Shown piece after piece: positions 35,218 through 43,699 of a stretch of 64,000 nt of DNA; position 1 is the first letter of the stretch; every line of letters starts with the position of its first letter. This stretch comes from Candidatus Nitrosopumilus sp. Lineage in GTDB: Archaea > Thermoproteota > Nitrososphaeria > Nitrososphaerales > Nitrosopumilaceae. Made by a program: the position numbers and the translations under genes. The stretch covers positions 1-64,000 of the forward strand of contig JAOTXZ010000003.1 in the NCBI GenBank assembly GCA_029862085.1. The letters are read 5' to 3'. The notes below the pieces were generated by a model. The model was not told the DNA's origin. It searched no databases and saw only the letters and a program-made list of their open reading frames with translations.

Positions 35218-36963
35218 TTGAGAACATTGAATAAAATTCTAGTTATCCTGTTCCCTTTAATTTTCTCCTTAGGCTTGATACCCAATGTTTTTGCTGCGTC
35301 TATTCAAGATCCCAACTTTGCCGTTGAAGAATATGTCAAAGACCTTATTTTTCCAACTACAATCACCTTTTTAGATTCTGATATTCTAGTATTGGAAAAA
35401 AATGAAGGTAAGGTCCGCTTAATTCGTGATGGAATACTCCAACCTACTCCTGTGTTGGACCTTCCTGTAAATAGCCAGGGAGAACGGGGTTTATTGGGAA
35501 TTGAAAGTGTGGAGAATACTGTTTATCTCTATTTCACCGAATCATCGGAAGATGGAGGCGATCCCCTAGGAAATCGTGTTTACAAATATTCTTGGGATGG
35601 GGCAAATCTATCGGATCCAGTTTTTCTAAAGAACTTTCCTGCAGAACCAGCGTGGTTTCATACTGGGGGAGCTTTGACAAAAGACCTTAATGGTAATGTT
35701 TTTGCAATTATTGGAGATGTAGGACATTATGGTGTTCTACAAAATATTCCCAGCGGAAATCCGAATGATACAAGTGTAATAATGCCCGTTGATCCCCCAG
35801 GACCCTACATTGCTATGGGAATCAGAAATAGTTTTGGTCTTACAGTTGATCCGTTAACTGGAAATATGTGGGACACTGAAAATGGAGAATTACTTTACGA
35901 TGAAATTAATTTAATTTCTCCTAATTTCAATAGTGGATGGAATGTCATTATGGGACCTGCAACTCAAGAAGAACTTGAGTCACTCCCAGAATTTGAAAAT
36001 TTTGTATACAGTGATCCAGAATTTTCTTTTGTTGATACTATTTCGCCAACTTCAATTTTATTTATTGATTCAGAAAAATTTCCAAATTATTCTGATAGTG
36101 TTCTTGTCGGTAATTGTAATTTGGGTGACATATACAAATTTACACTCAATGAATCTCGTGATTCATTTCAATTTTCTAATCATGAATTATCTGATTTAAT
36201 CTTAGATGTAGGCGATAATATTTCAGAAATTGAATTTGGGAGTGATTTTGGTTGTATTACGGACATTGAGCAAGGCCCTGATGGATTCTTGTATGTGGTT
36301 TCTTTAACCAACGGGATTGTGTATCGAATAATACCAACGGATACCAATGACATTACGCTAGTTGATGGGTCGAATCAAACCAGTTCAGTGACTTCAATTC
36401 CCGAATGGATAAAAAATACAGCAGCATGGTGGGCAGGTAACCAAATATCTGAAACTGAATTTCTTCAAGCTATTGAATATCTAATAGAAAATAATATAAT
36501 GAAAATTTCGACAGAAAGGGAAAGCCCAAAAATTTCCACGTATCTTCTACCTACTAACGATTCAACAGAAATTGTAAATATTACCGGCGTATTTCCGGAG
36601 GATTATGTGGGACTCTTAACTCTCGCTATTATTCAACCTGATGGTTCAGAGAAATATATTAACACAATTAATCGAGATGGATCTATAATCACCACGCTGC
36701 CAATATCCAGTGATTCACCATTAGGAACTTATCATGTCTTTGCTGTTGTTGGAGACAGAACGTTGCTTGGAGATGATGCAAATACCATAAAACTTGTTTA
36801 TACATTTAATGTAGAAGAATTTGTAGAGTCAGATGCAACTCCAGCAACAGTTCCAGAATGGATAAAAAATAATGCTGATTGGTGGGCACAAGGATTAATC
36901 ACGGATGATGATTTTGTAAAAGGGATAAAGTATTTGATTGAACAAAGAATTATTACGGTGTAA
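35218..36963 (+). CDS. Secreted PQQ-dependent sugar dehydrogenase-like beta-propeller with Trp-rich modules
   Basis: Secreted protein of 581 residues. Signal peptide about 1-26 (ending NVFAA). Residues 35-380 match the soluble aldose dehydrogenase/HHIP-like beta-propeller: NEGKVRLIRDG, NSQGERGLLGIE, the catalytic-type His in WFHTGGALT, MGIRNSFGLTVDP, NSGWNVIMG, and GPDGFLYVVS near the end. A Trp-rich module follows (WIKNTAAWWAG, ~394), then an Ig-like domain and a second module (WIKNNADWWAQG, ~544). TTG at 35218 gives the full signal peptide; a TTG three codons later is possible. Whether the cell makes PQQ cannot be seen here. Confidence 0.82.
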   Translation: MRTLNKILVILFPLIFSLGLIPNVFAASIQDPNFAVEEYVKDLIFPTTITFLDSDILVLEKNEGKVRLIRDGILQPTPVLDLPVNSQGERGLLGIESVENTVYLYFTESSEDGGDPLGNRVYKYSWDGANLSDPVFLKNFPAEPAWFHTGGALTKDLNGNVFAIIGDVGHYGVLQNIPSGNPNDTSVIMPVDPPGPYIAMGIRNSFGLTVDPLTGNMWDTENGELLYDEINLISPNFNSGWNVIMGPATQEELESLPEFENFVYSDPEFSFVDTISPTSILFIDSEKFPNYSDSVLVGNCNLGDIYKFTLNESRDSFQFSNHELSDLILDVGDNISEIEFGSDFGCITDIEQGPDGFLYVVSLTNGIVYRIIPTDTNDITLVDGSNQTSSVTSIPEWIKNTAAWWAGNQISETEFLQAIEYLIENNIMKISTERESPKISTYLLPTNDSTEIVNITGVFPEDYVGLLTLAIIQPDGSEKYINTINRDGSIITTLPISSDSPLGTYHVFAVVGDRTLLGDDANTIKLVYTFNVEEFVESDATPATVPEWIKNNADWWAQGLITDDDFVKGIKYLIEQRIITV

Positions 36964-36975
36964 TTTTTTTGCTGA

Positions 36976-38229
36976 TTAATATTTTATTTTTTCAATGCGA
37001 ATTTTTCGAGGTACATTTTTGAAAACTTTTTCTACGACTATTCTCAAATCTTCTACTTCAATTTTATCTCCAGCTTGTGGTATGTCTTGTAATTTCTCAT
37101 GAAGTAACCCACTCAATGATGCATAATCATCTCCTTCGGGAATCTTTGTTTTGAAAATTTCATTAATTTTATCAATATCAATATCTCCATTAGTAATGAT
37201 TGTATCTTGATCAATTCTTTCATATTCAGTAGATTTTACAATATCGGTTTCGTCTTCAATTTCTCCAACAATCTCTTCCAGCAAATCCTCCAAAGTAACT
37301 AACCCTTCTACTCCCCCATGCTCATCTACCACAATGGCCATGTGTGTTTTTCTTCCTTTCATTTCCTTTAGTAAGGCACTTACCATTTTTTCTTGAGATG
37401 CAAAGACGGGTTTTCTTGCGATTTGTTCTAAACTTTTCATTTTGTTGTCATTTTCTAATTCTTTTAGCACGTCTCTTACATGAACAAATCCAACTATATC
37501 ATCTCGATTCGTCCCATAAATTGGAATTCTGGAATATCCGTTTTGATTGATTTGCGGCAAGGCTTCAAAAAGTATGGTTTTGGCTTTTAGGGTAAACATC
37601 TTTGTTCTAGGAGTCATTACAGAACGGATTACAGTGTCATCAAATTTCAAAGCACCGTGAACCAACTCCATTTCATCTTTTTCAAGCGCTTTTTCTGCTA
37701 ATCCTTGATCAATAACACCCTTGATTTCTTCTTCTGTTATTGGCGGCGGGACATAACTACTTCCAGTTATTTTTACTACCCCTTTTGTAATAATTTCAAA
37801 AAACTTTACAATTGGATAAAACACATAGCTAAATCCTAAAAGTATTGGAGCGTATCTTAAAGCAATTTTGGTTGAATTTGCATTGCAATAGGTTTTAGGA
37901 GTAATTTCTCCAAACACCAGGATTAAAAATGTCATAATGCCAATAGCAATTCCCAACCCGTCATCGCCAAAAAGACGAATGGATACACTGGTAGCCAATG
38001 CAGATGCGCCAACATTTACTAAATTATTTCCAAGATTTACACTTGACATCATCCAACTTGGATTAGTTTTTAGTTTGTGAAGTGCCTTTGAACCTTTGAC
38101 TCCATCATTTAACATTTGGATTACTTTTGATTTTCTTACTCCAACCAATGCAACCTCCAACCCACTGAAAAATCCAGATAATCCAATAAGGACAGCTAGT
38201 GCTAATGCCTCAACCCAAAATTCTGCCAT
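36976..38229 (-). CDS. CNNM/CorC-type membrane transporter (DUF21, CBS pair, CorC_HlyC)
   Basis: Membrane protein of 417 residues linked in this family to magnesium/divalent-cation efflux. Order: DUF21 membrane domain (about 1-190) with GLSGFFSGLEVALVGVRKSK and VFGEITPKTYC; a CBS pair at about 205-330 (VMTPRTKMFTLKA; HMAIVVDEHGGVEGLVTLED); and a C-terminal CorC_HlyC domain (~340-415, GDYASLSGLLHEKL). All family parts are intact. It is convergent with the sugar dehydrogenase gene and stands alone. Confidence 0.93.
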   Translation of the reverse strand: MAEFWVEALALAVLIGLSGFFSGLEVALVGVRKSKVIQMLNDGVKGSKALHKLKTNPSWMMSSVNLGNNLVNVGASALATSVSIRLFGDDGLGIAIGIMTFLILVFGEITPKTYCNANSTKIALRYAPILLGFSYVFYPIVKFFEIITKGVVKITGSSYVPPPITEEEIKGVIDQGLAEKALEKDEMELVHGALKFDDTVIRSVMTPRTKMFTLKAKTILFEALPQINQNGYSRIPIYGTNRDDIVGFVHVRDVLKELENDNKMKSLEQIARKPVFASQEKMVSALLKEMKGRKTHMAIVVDEHGGVEGLVTLEDLLEEIVGEIEDETDIVKSTEYERIDQDTIITNGDIDIDKINEIFKTKIPEGDDYASLSGLLHEKLQDIPQAGDKIEVEDLRIVVEKVFKNVPRKIRIEKIKY

Positions 38230-38382
38230 AATGCCTCCAAAAAACCTTGTTAGAACAACAACATCGGTTATTCATTTTATTTTTTATACACCATCTCTTG
38301 GTTGGTATAAATTTGTAAAACACATTATTAAGGCTTAAGATGTTAAAAGCAAACTTTTTGTTAACAAAAAATCAAATTGAGG

Positions 38383-39729
38383 CTAAATTTTGGGAGGGAT
38401 GGCAAATTTATTTTCTGGATTATTGTGGTAGTCAACTGGTAACATTGCATCTTTTTGTCTGCCGGTTAAAATTCCTACAACCACATCATCCTTTTTGATA
38501 ATTTCGTCCTCAAGTAATTTTTTAATTCCAACCACGGATGCCCCCGATGCCATTTCACAATCAAATCCATTTAGACCCACAACCGACATTCCATCAAGCA
38601 TTTCGGCATCTGAAACAGAAGTGACAACACCATCGGTAAAGTCTAAGGCTCTTAATCCTTTTAGTATATTCACAGGCCTTCCAATCTGAATTGCTGTTGC
38701 CTTGGTTTTGGGTCTAATACCTTCTTTATCTAAATAAGCATAGTATTCTGCTATTAGTTCGGTGTTGGGTTTTCCCTTATTCCAACGTAACTCTTCTCCT
38801 TGAAATTTACCATTATACAAATCAGATAGAGTACTTGCCCCCTCTGAGTTTATCACTGCAATCCTGGGAACTTTACTAATCCATCCCCATTCATACAATT
38901 CCATTAAAGCCTTACCACAACTTGATGTGTTTCCTAAAGCTCCACCTGGATAAACAATCCAATCAGGAGATGCCCATTTCAAATATTCTAGTGCTCTATA
39001 TGGGATTGTTTTTTGACCTTCTATTCTAAACGGATTTAAAGAATTTACGGTATATCCGTCATGATTTTTTGCATCATCTAAAGATTGTTTTAATGCGTCA
39101 TCAAAATTTCCATTAACCTCAACGATTTGCGCTCCAAATTGATATGCTTGACTAAGTTTACCAGGAGCAATCTGTCCTGCAGGTATGTATACATCACACT
39201 GAATACCTTCATTTGCGGCAAACATACCTGCCGATGCAGATGTATTTCCAGTTGATGCACAGACAATTTTTTTGGCCCCAATCATTTTTGCATGAGTTAC
39301 AGCACTTGCCATACCATTATCTTTGAATGATCCACTTGGATTGTATCCTTCTGGCTGTAGCCATAAATTATCACTTGAAGTTCCAATAAATGCAGATGCT
39401 CTAGTCATATGGTATGGTTTTGATTGTCTTCCCTCTGCACCATCAAGAGAAACTAGAAAATTTGAGCATTCATCAATATTTTCAGTATCAATTTCACAGA
39501 AATTTAATAATTCTCTAAACCTCCAGACACCGCTTTCATTAAAAATAATCCCCTCATCCATTATTCCCCTATGTGCAAAAACATCCTTTAATTTTTCAGA
39601 TGGTTTATTCTTATACTTTACATCTAAAAGATGTCCTTTTTCACATTGCACATTTGTGCTTTTTATGGGATATTCTAAACCACACTTGGGGTCAATACAC
39701 TTTAGATAGGCGTCTCCGTGCAATGTCAC
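38383..39729 (-). CDS. thrC: Threonine synthase
   Basis: PLP enzyme converting O-phosphohomoserine to threonine. An N-terminal zinc-ribbon-like segment (CIDPKCGLEYP and CEKGH) is seen in many archaeal threonine synthases. The PLP Lys lies in GYNPSGSFKDNGMA (~137), and the phosphate-binding region is CASTGNTSASAGMFA. Glycine-rich PGGALGNTSS follows. Length 448. Start is GTG at 39729. A 13-base palindrome (39758-39770) lies about 29 bases upstream. The related threonine dehydratase is at 48131-49381. Confidence 0.93.
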   Translation of the reverse strand: MTLHGDAYLKCIDPKCGLEYPIKSTNVQCEKGHLLDVKYKNKPSEKLKDVFAHRGIMDEGIIFNESGVWRFRELLNFCEIDTENIDECSNFLVSLDGAEGRQSKPYHMTRASAFIGTSSDNLWLQPEGYNPSGSFKDNGMASAVTHAKMIGAKKIVCASTGNTSASAGMFAANEGIQCDVYIPAGQIAPGKLSQAYQFGAQIVEVNGNFDDALKQSLDDAKNHDGYTVNSLNPFRIEGQKTIPYRALEYLKWASPDWIVYPGGALGNTSSCGKALMELYEWGWISKVPRIAVINSEGASTLSDLYNGKFQGEELRWNKGKPNTELIAEYYAYLDKEGIRPKTKATAIQIGRPVNILKGLRALDFTDGVVTSVSDAEMLDGMSVVGLNGFDCEMASGASVVGIKKLLEDEIIKKDDVVVGILTGRQKDAMLPVDYHNNPENKFAIPPKI

Positions 39730-39757
39730 TCTGAGATAATAATGATAATTTAATCTA

Positions 39758-39770
39758 AAGGTTCAACCTT
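39758..39770. promoter_or_regulatory. Palindrome upstream of thrC
   Basis: AAGGTT-C-AACCTT is a perfect palindrome with a one-base centre, 29-41 bases before the thrC start codon. It overlaps the position where a core promoter is expected for a leaderless message. It may be an operator; no regulator is identified. The rest of the 297-base gap up to 40026 is AT-rich and shows no gene. Confidence 0.3.
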
Positions 39771-40026
39771 GCTTAACCTGTAGCATTCATTTAATTTTAA
39801 AATCTATTTTAAAAAAATCAAATCCTTCTAATTAGGTATCGATCAGATAAATAAAATTGATTTCATCTTCCCAAATGAGATTATAAAAATTTTTAAACAA
39901 ATTATCTATTCAATACTAAATATGGCATTTCTATCATGAAAAAAGACTAACCTGTAGTTGGATCTCCATCTAATATGTTCAGGACATGAAGCTTATTAGA
40001 TTGGATAAAAATTATTTAATTTTAGA

Positions 40027-40401
40027 ATGTTTTCAAATAGTGATTATATAAAAAAAATACTTCAACAAGTTCTAGATTCACATCTTACTATAAAAAACCG
40101 AAAAGACAAGGCCAGTGACTTAGAGATTATTAAAAAAGAATTATTAAAAATTAATGGGTTTTTTAAAGTACTGTTGAAAAAAATAGGTACTGAGAACTTT
40201 CACTCACGTGATCTATCAGAATTAAAACCAAAAATAAAAAATTACGTGGACAATTATTATTTTGTACAAGAAATAGATACAATGTCTTCATTATATGCAA
40301 ATGATCAAGATAGAGTAAGAAGCATGAGATTAAAAATTCTTGAAGCATTTGAAGATAAAAGATTAATTGATACTATACAAGAATTAATGGAAAAATTGTA
40401 A
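40027..40401 (+). CDS. Hypothetical helical protein
   Basis: A 124-residue soluble, Lys-rich protein without recognised family, ATG at 40027. It is predicted mostly helical (DYIKKILQQVLDSHLTIKNR; LEIIKKELLKINGFFKVLLK; DRVRSMRLKILEAFEDKRL). The Cys-rich microprotein gene at 40404 begins two bases after its stop, so the two are probably co-translated. Confidence 0.7.
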   Translation: MFSNSDYIKKILQQVLDSHLTIKNRKDKASDLEIIKKELLKINGFFKVLLKKIGTENFHSRDLSELKPKIKNYVDNYYFVQEIDTMSSLYANDQDRVRSMRLKILEAFEDKRLIDTIQELMEKL

Positions 40402-40403
40402 GA

Positions 40404-40508
40404 ATGTCTGGAAAAGAAAAAAAATGTCTATTATGTGGATGCAAGGATCATCGACTAATTGGTTGCTCACGACACCTTGCAAAAAAATGTAATTGTTATC
40501 AAATTTAA
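40404..40508 (+). CDS. 34-residue Cys-rich microprotein
   Basis: ATG at 40404 to TAA at 40506-40508, two bases after the previous stop. It contains CLLCGC, C, and CNC (six Cys) plus two His in 34 residues (HRLIGCSRH), enough for one or two zinc sites. The density of Cys and the coupling to the upstream gene argue that it is real. Not recognised as a named family. Confidence 0.6.
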   Translation: MSGKEKKCLLCGCKDHRLIGCSRHLAKKCNCYQI

Positions 40509-40526
40509 AAAATTTTTATTTTTTGA

Positions 40527-40643
40527 CTATTTTTGTTTTGGACCAGATCTTTCGTGAAAATTTAAACAGCATTTACATTCTTTTTTAAGACACTCTTGTT
40601 CTGTATAATGATCGCATATTCCACATTCACAACTCTTAGTCAT
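40527..40643 (-). CDS. 38-residue Cys-rich microprotein
   Basis: On the minus strand ATG at 40643 to TAG at 40527-40529 encodes a protein with CECGIC, C, and CKCC (seven Cys) and His residues at DHY and NFHE. It faces the 34-residue Cys-rich gene tail to tail, 18 bases apart. Both have the look of small metal-binding proteins. Function unknown. Confidence 0.6.
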   Translation of the reverse strand: MTKSCECGICDHYTEQECLKKECKCCLNFHERSGPKQK

Positions 40644-40713
40644 TTACAATTATACGAATAATTTCAAATAAAAATAATACTGCGATTTTTTATGATTTTA
40701 AGGTCAAATGGTT

Positions 40714-41034
40714 CTATCTTGATTTGGACTTTTTTGAAACGGTTTTCTTTGGTTTAGCCTCTAATTCCTTTTCTATCTCTTCGGCTTTATTATCTACTGC
40801 TTCAATAATTTTTTGAATAAGCCCATCCAGGTCACTATCATCGGCTTCAGGTTCCACCATACCAGCGATTTCGTTAATAGTATTTGAAATCTCTGCACTT
40901 ACATCCTCGAAGCTTTCAGGGTCCTCGTATGCTGCATTATAGAGATTTTTTAGATTGTTCACATGTCCGATTACCTGGTCGGTTAGAACAATTCTATATT
41001 CAGTACCATTAACATCCACCTGTTTTGCACTCAT
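40714..41034 (-). CDS. Acidic hypothetical protein
   Basis: A 106-residue protein, ATG at 41034 (MSAKQVDVNGTEYRIVL). A short beta-like N-terminus is followed by acidic helices (YEDPESFEDVSAEISNTI; DDSDLDGLIQKIIEAVDN) and a Lys/Ser-rich tail (KPKKTVSKKSKSR). The acidic body with a basic tail recalls small DNA- or RNA-associated proteins, but no family is recognised. Confidence 0.7.
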   Translation of the reverse strand: MSAKQVDVNGTEYRIVLTDQVIGHVNNLKNLYNAAYEDPESFEDVSAEISNTINEIAGMVEPEADDSDLDGLIQKIIEAVDNKAEEIEKELEAKPKKTVSKKSKSR

Positions 41035-41110
41035 AATTCAGATTTCCAATTTTGATGCTTAAATGTTTTTAGTTGAATTGAATCTACTAATGGTGTCTAT
41101 TTTTAACGAA

Positions 41111-41566
41111 TTAAAAAATAATATGATCTAATGCTGCGGCATCACTTATCAATCTTGTATGGAATGTTCTTGTTACATATCCATTTTTTATTTCATTTGC
41201 AGGAACCCATCTGTTAGTAGATGAGTAGTGTCTTTTTTCTGCAAGTTCTCGTTCTATTGCCTCTATATCAAATTCTGCTTCTTCAACCTCTTGATTGGAA
41301 AGATGTTTTATTGTGATTAAGATCTTGCTGATTTTAACTCGATCTCCAAATTTCCATTTTGAAGGTGTGTTTTCATCAGAAACCTCCAATACTTTGATTT
41401 TCATTTGCTTATTTCCTGAGGCATCATGACTAATCAAAAGCCGTTCATCAGTAAATTCTTCAAAACTAATTCTAGAGTTTACATCCTTATCTGCTTCAGA
41501 GACTAAATCAAGTAATGATTCATTTTTAGGGATTTCCGATTCAGGCGTACTCCTCTCTTCTGGCAT
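41111..41566 (-). CDS. Hypothetical protein
   Basis: A 151-residue soluble protein starting MPEERSTPESEIP. The N-terminal 35 residues are acidic and probably disordered; the rest alternates strands and helices (QMKIKVLEVSD; KFGDRVKISKILITIKHL; EAEFDIEAIERELAEKR) and ends with RWVPANEIKNGYVTRTFHTRL. No known domain is recognised. It follows the Hjc-like gene on the same strand by 52 bases. Confidence 0.7.
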   Translation of the reverse strand: MPEERSTPESEIPKNESLLDLVSEADKDVNSRISFEEFTDERLLISHDASGNKQMKIKVLEVSDENTPSKWKFGDRVKISKILITIKHLSNQEVEEAEFDIEAIERELAEKRHYSSTNRWVPANEIKNGYVTRTFHTRLISDAAALDHIIF

Positions 41567-41618
41567 GTATTCAATATCCCAATATCATTAAAAAATGATC
41601 TGCTTAGTCTTAAAAAAA

Positions 41619-42182
41619 CTAGGCATAATTTCTAAATTTTGTTTTAAAGGGCATTTTATGATCTTTTAATTTAATTTCTTTTCTTTTTCCACTTATTTTT
41701 GCAAATACCTTTCCTTCGTATGTACAGACACAATTTGCTAAGGGGAGGGAAGTGTCCCATACTTTGAAAAACTCTCTTAATTCTCTATTTTCATAAATTC
41801 CCAAACCTATTCTTTTTTTTGAAAGAAATTTGAAAGCAAGTATGACTTTTCTTTTCTTGTAAATATCAAAGGTTTCCACCCATTTTAGGCACCGTTCAAT
41901 TTGATCAAAAGGTACGGGAAGGAAATTAGTAGTCCCTGATTTTGCTTCGATAGTGAAAATAGAGCTTTCCTTTGTGTTTACAGCTAACACATCTGGAAGA
42001 GCAATGCTAGGAGAACCCAATCTAAATGCATTCCAATTATCTGCAGAATTAAATCGCTTAACAATGGTATCTTCCCATTGATATCCTCTCTGCCTTCTGG
42101 TGCGTGCAGCCTTTCGGTGATTTTTTGATTTCTTATTTTGTTTATCTTTTAAAATAGTAATAGTTTTTGAACTGAATTTCAT
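41619..42182 (-). CDS. Hjc-like PD-(D/E)XK nuclease
   Basis: Protein of 187 residues with the pattern of archaeal Holliday junction resolvases: an N-terminal Arg/Lys-rich segment, RGYQWEDTIVKRF with a conserved Glu (~38), GSPSIALPDVLAV with the catalytic PD (~63), and the E-x-K of FTIEAKSGTTNFLPV (~79-81), then QIERCLKWVETF. All three acidic/Lys positions of the nuclease core are present. The family cleaves branched DNA; a specific role in recombination is inferred from the fold only. The basic N-terminal extension of about 30 residues is longer than in typical Hjc. Confidence 0.78.
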   Translation of the reverse strand: MKFSSKTITILKDKQNKKSKNHRKAARTRRQRGYQWEDTIVKRFNSADNWNAFRLGSPSIALPDVLAVNTKESSIFTIEAKSGTTNFLPVPFDQIERCLKWVETFDIYKKRKVILAFKFLSKKRIGLGIYENRELREFFKVWDTSLPLANCVCTYEGKVFAKISGKRKEIKLKDHKMPFKTKFRNYA

Positions 42183-42272
42183 AAAATCTATAGACCAACA
42201 TAGGATATAGTACAGTAGGTAATAATGACATTACCTATCGCTGTATCTTTTTTCCGAATTATCATTATTTGA

Positions 42273-42593
42273 TCAATCTAACATCTTCATTTTAAAAAAA
42301 TAGTTGTCATCACAAATTCCACAATCGCTGATTACTACATTTTGCCCAATTTTAGGTGTCCCTGAAATAATCTCTCCAATTATTTTTATTGAATTTTCAA
42401 TTTCTGCAACACAAAAGTAAGTAGTTTCTTTTTTGGAAAATTCAATAATTTTTCCTTTGCCATTACATTTTCTCCATGAATTTTTACATAAACATTGATT
42501 ACACCATTCTGAGGGTGGCCATACAATTTTTTTACAATGATCACATTCTGACATTAAAAAATTACCTTTTTTTAATTCCAATTCAAAACTCAT
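42273..42593 (-). CDS. DUF35 zinc-ribbon/OB-fold protein (thiolase partner)
   Basis: A 106-residue protein of the DUF35 family: rubredoxin-like zinc ribbon with CDHC and CNQC at about residues 17-35, then an OB-fold with KGKIIEFSKKETTYFCVAEIE. DUF35 proteins act with thiolases and, in methanogens, bridge thiolase and HMG-CoA synthase. The gene overlaps the thiolase gene by four bases, exactly as in such pairs, so it is almost certainly a complex partner. Confidence 0.88.
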   Translation of the reverse strand: MSFELELKKGNFLMSECDHCKKIVWPPSEWCNQCLCKNSWRKCNGKGKIIEFSKKETTYFCVAEIENSIKIIGEIISGTPKIGQNVVISDCGICDDNYFFKMKMLD

Positions 42594-43699
42594 TTTTCTA
42601 ACACCAATACTGTAGATGAGGTTGAAGCCGCAGACATATTATGAACAAGTCCGACTTTTGCATTATCAACTTGCCTTTTTTCTGCCTGTGATTGAAGTTG
42701 TTGAGTAATTTCTATTGTTTGGGCTATCCCTGTTGCACCTAATGGGTGTCCTGAACCAATAAGACCTCCCCTAGGACTAATTTTATAATTTTCTGAAAAA
42801 TATGCCTCTTTTACCAACTCGATTCCTTTTCCAGAGGTAGAAAACCCCATTGAATCTAAAGCCATAGGCTCACAAACAGCAAAAGCATCATGTATTTCCA
42901 TGACATCGATATCAGTTGGTTTTTGTTTTGACATTTGAAATGCACTGTGGGCAGCTTGTCTTGTAGATTCCATGGTATCAAAGGAGGGAATTTTTGTAAA
43001 ACTTGCAGATGTTGTTTTTTGTCCAATACCTGTAATCCAAACTGGATTATCCGTAAATGTATTGCAACTATTTTCAGATGCCAATAAAATTGATGCACCA
43101 CCGGTACATGGCCTTGAACATTCAAGTAATCTTAAATCTTCTGTTAATTTTTTAGAATTTAATACATCATCTATGGATACTGCTTTTTGTGAAATAGCAA
43201 AAGGATTGTGTATAGATTGTTTATGATTTTTTACAGATACTAAAGCCAAATCTTCATCAGAGATAGAATATTTTCTTTTATATGATTTTGAGAATATTGA
43301 TGCCCAAAAAATGGGATGTTTAAATTCACCTCTCAAATTATCCCATTCCAATATTTGGCCGGGACTGTCATATCTTTCAGCCCCAGAAATTAAAACCACT
43401 TCTGCCAAGCCAGAAACAATATATGAATATGCCGCAACAATCGCATTTGTTCCTGAATTACATAAACTCTCAATTGAATGAGATATTTTTGGTTGTATAC
43501 TCGTCATTTCAGATAAAATTGCGGAGAGATACTTTGAATTATTATTTGTGGAAACCAAAACCGCATCTATGTCCTTTTGACTCAAGTTAGAAGTTGAGTC
43601 GAGCAAATTTTTTGTTGTCTTTAGCAATACAGATTCAATTTTTGAATCATCTTCTGAGAATTTTGTTTGCCCAAACCCTGCAATCCCAACTCTTGACAT
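42590..43699 (-). CDS. Thiolase family protein (acetyl-CoA acetyltransferase type)
   Basis: Archaeal thiolase of 369 residues. It has the nucleophile Cys in IESLCNSGTNAIVAAY (~81), the His in MEIHDAFAVCE (~275) and GSGHPLGATGIAQT (~325). In the C-terminal position usually occupied by the second catalytic Cys the sequence reads NMSAASTSS, so Ser/Ala replaces Cys, as in the SCP2/archaeal subgroup. It could make acetoacetyl-CoA for the mevalonate pathway or cleave a CoA ester in carbon fixation. It lies in an LLM oxidoreductase-thiolase-DUF35 operon with overlapping stops and starts. Confidence 0.88.
   Translation of the reverse strand: MSRVGIAGFGQTKFSEDDSKIESVLLKTTKNLLDSTSNLSQKDIDAVLVSTNNNSKYLSAILSEMTSIQPKISHSIESLCNSGTNAIVAAYSYIVSGLAEVVLISGAERYDSPGQILEWDNLRGEFKHPIFWASIFSKSYKRKYSISDEDLALVSVKNHKQSIHNPFAISQKAVSIDDVLNSKKLTEDLRLLECSRPCTGGASILLASENSCNTFTDNPVWITGIGQKTTSASFTKIPSFDTMESTRQAAHSAFQMSKQKPTDIDVMEIHDAFAVCEPMALDSMGFSTSGKGIELVKEAYFSENYKISPRGGLIGSGHPLGATGIAQTIEITQQLQSQAEKRQVDNAKVGLVHNMSAASTSSTVLVLEK

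Noticed and set aside
39772-39960. TAACCTGTAG occurring twice, about 178 bases apart, upstream of thrC
   Set aside because: Ten bases in AT-rich sequence; one match of this length in the same gap may be by chance and no second arm is seen.
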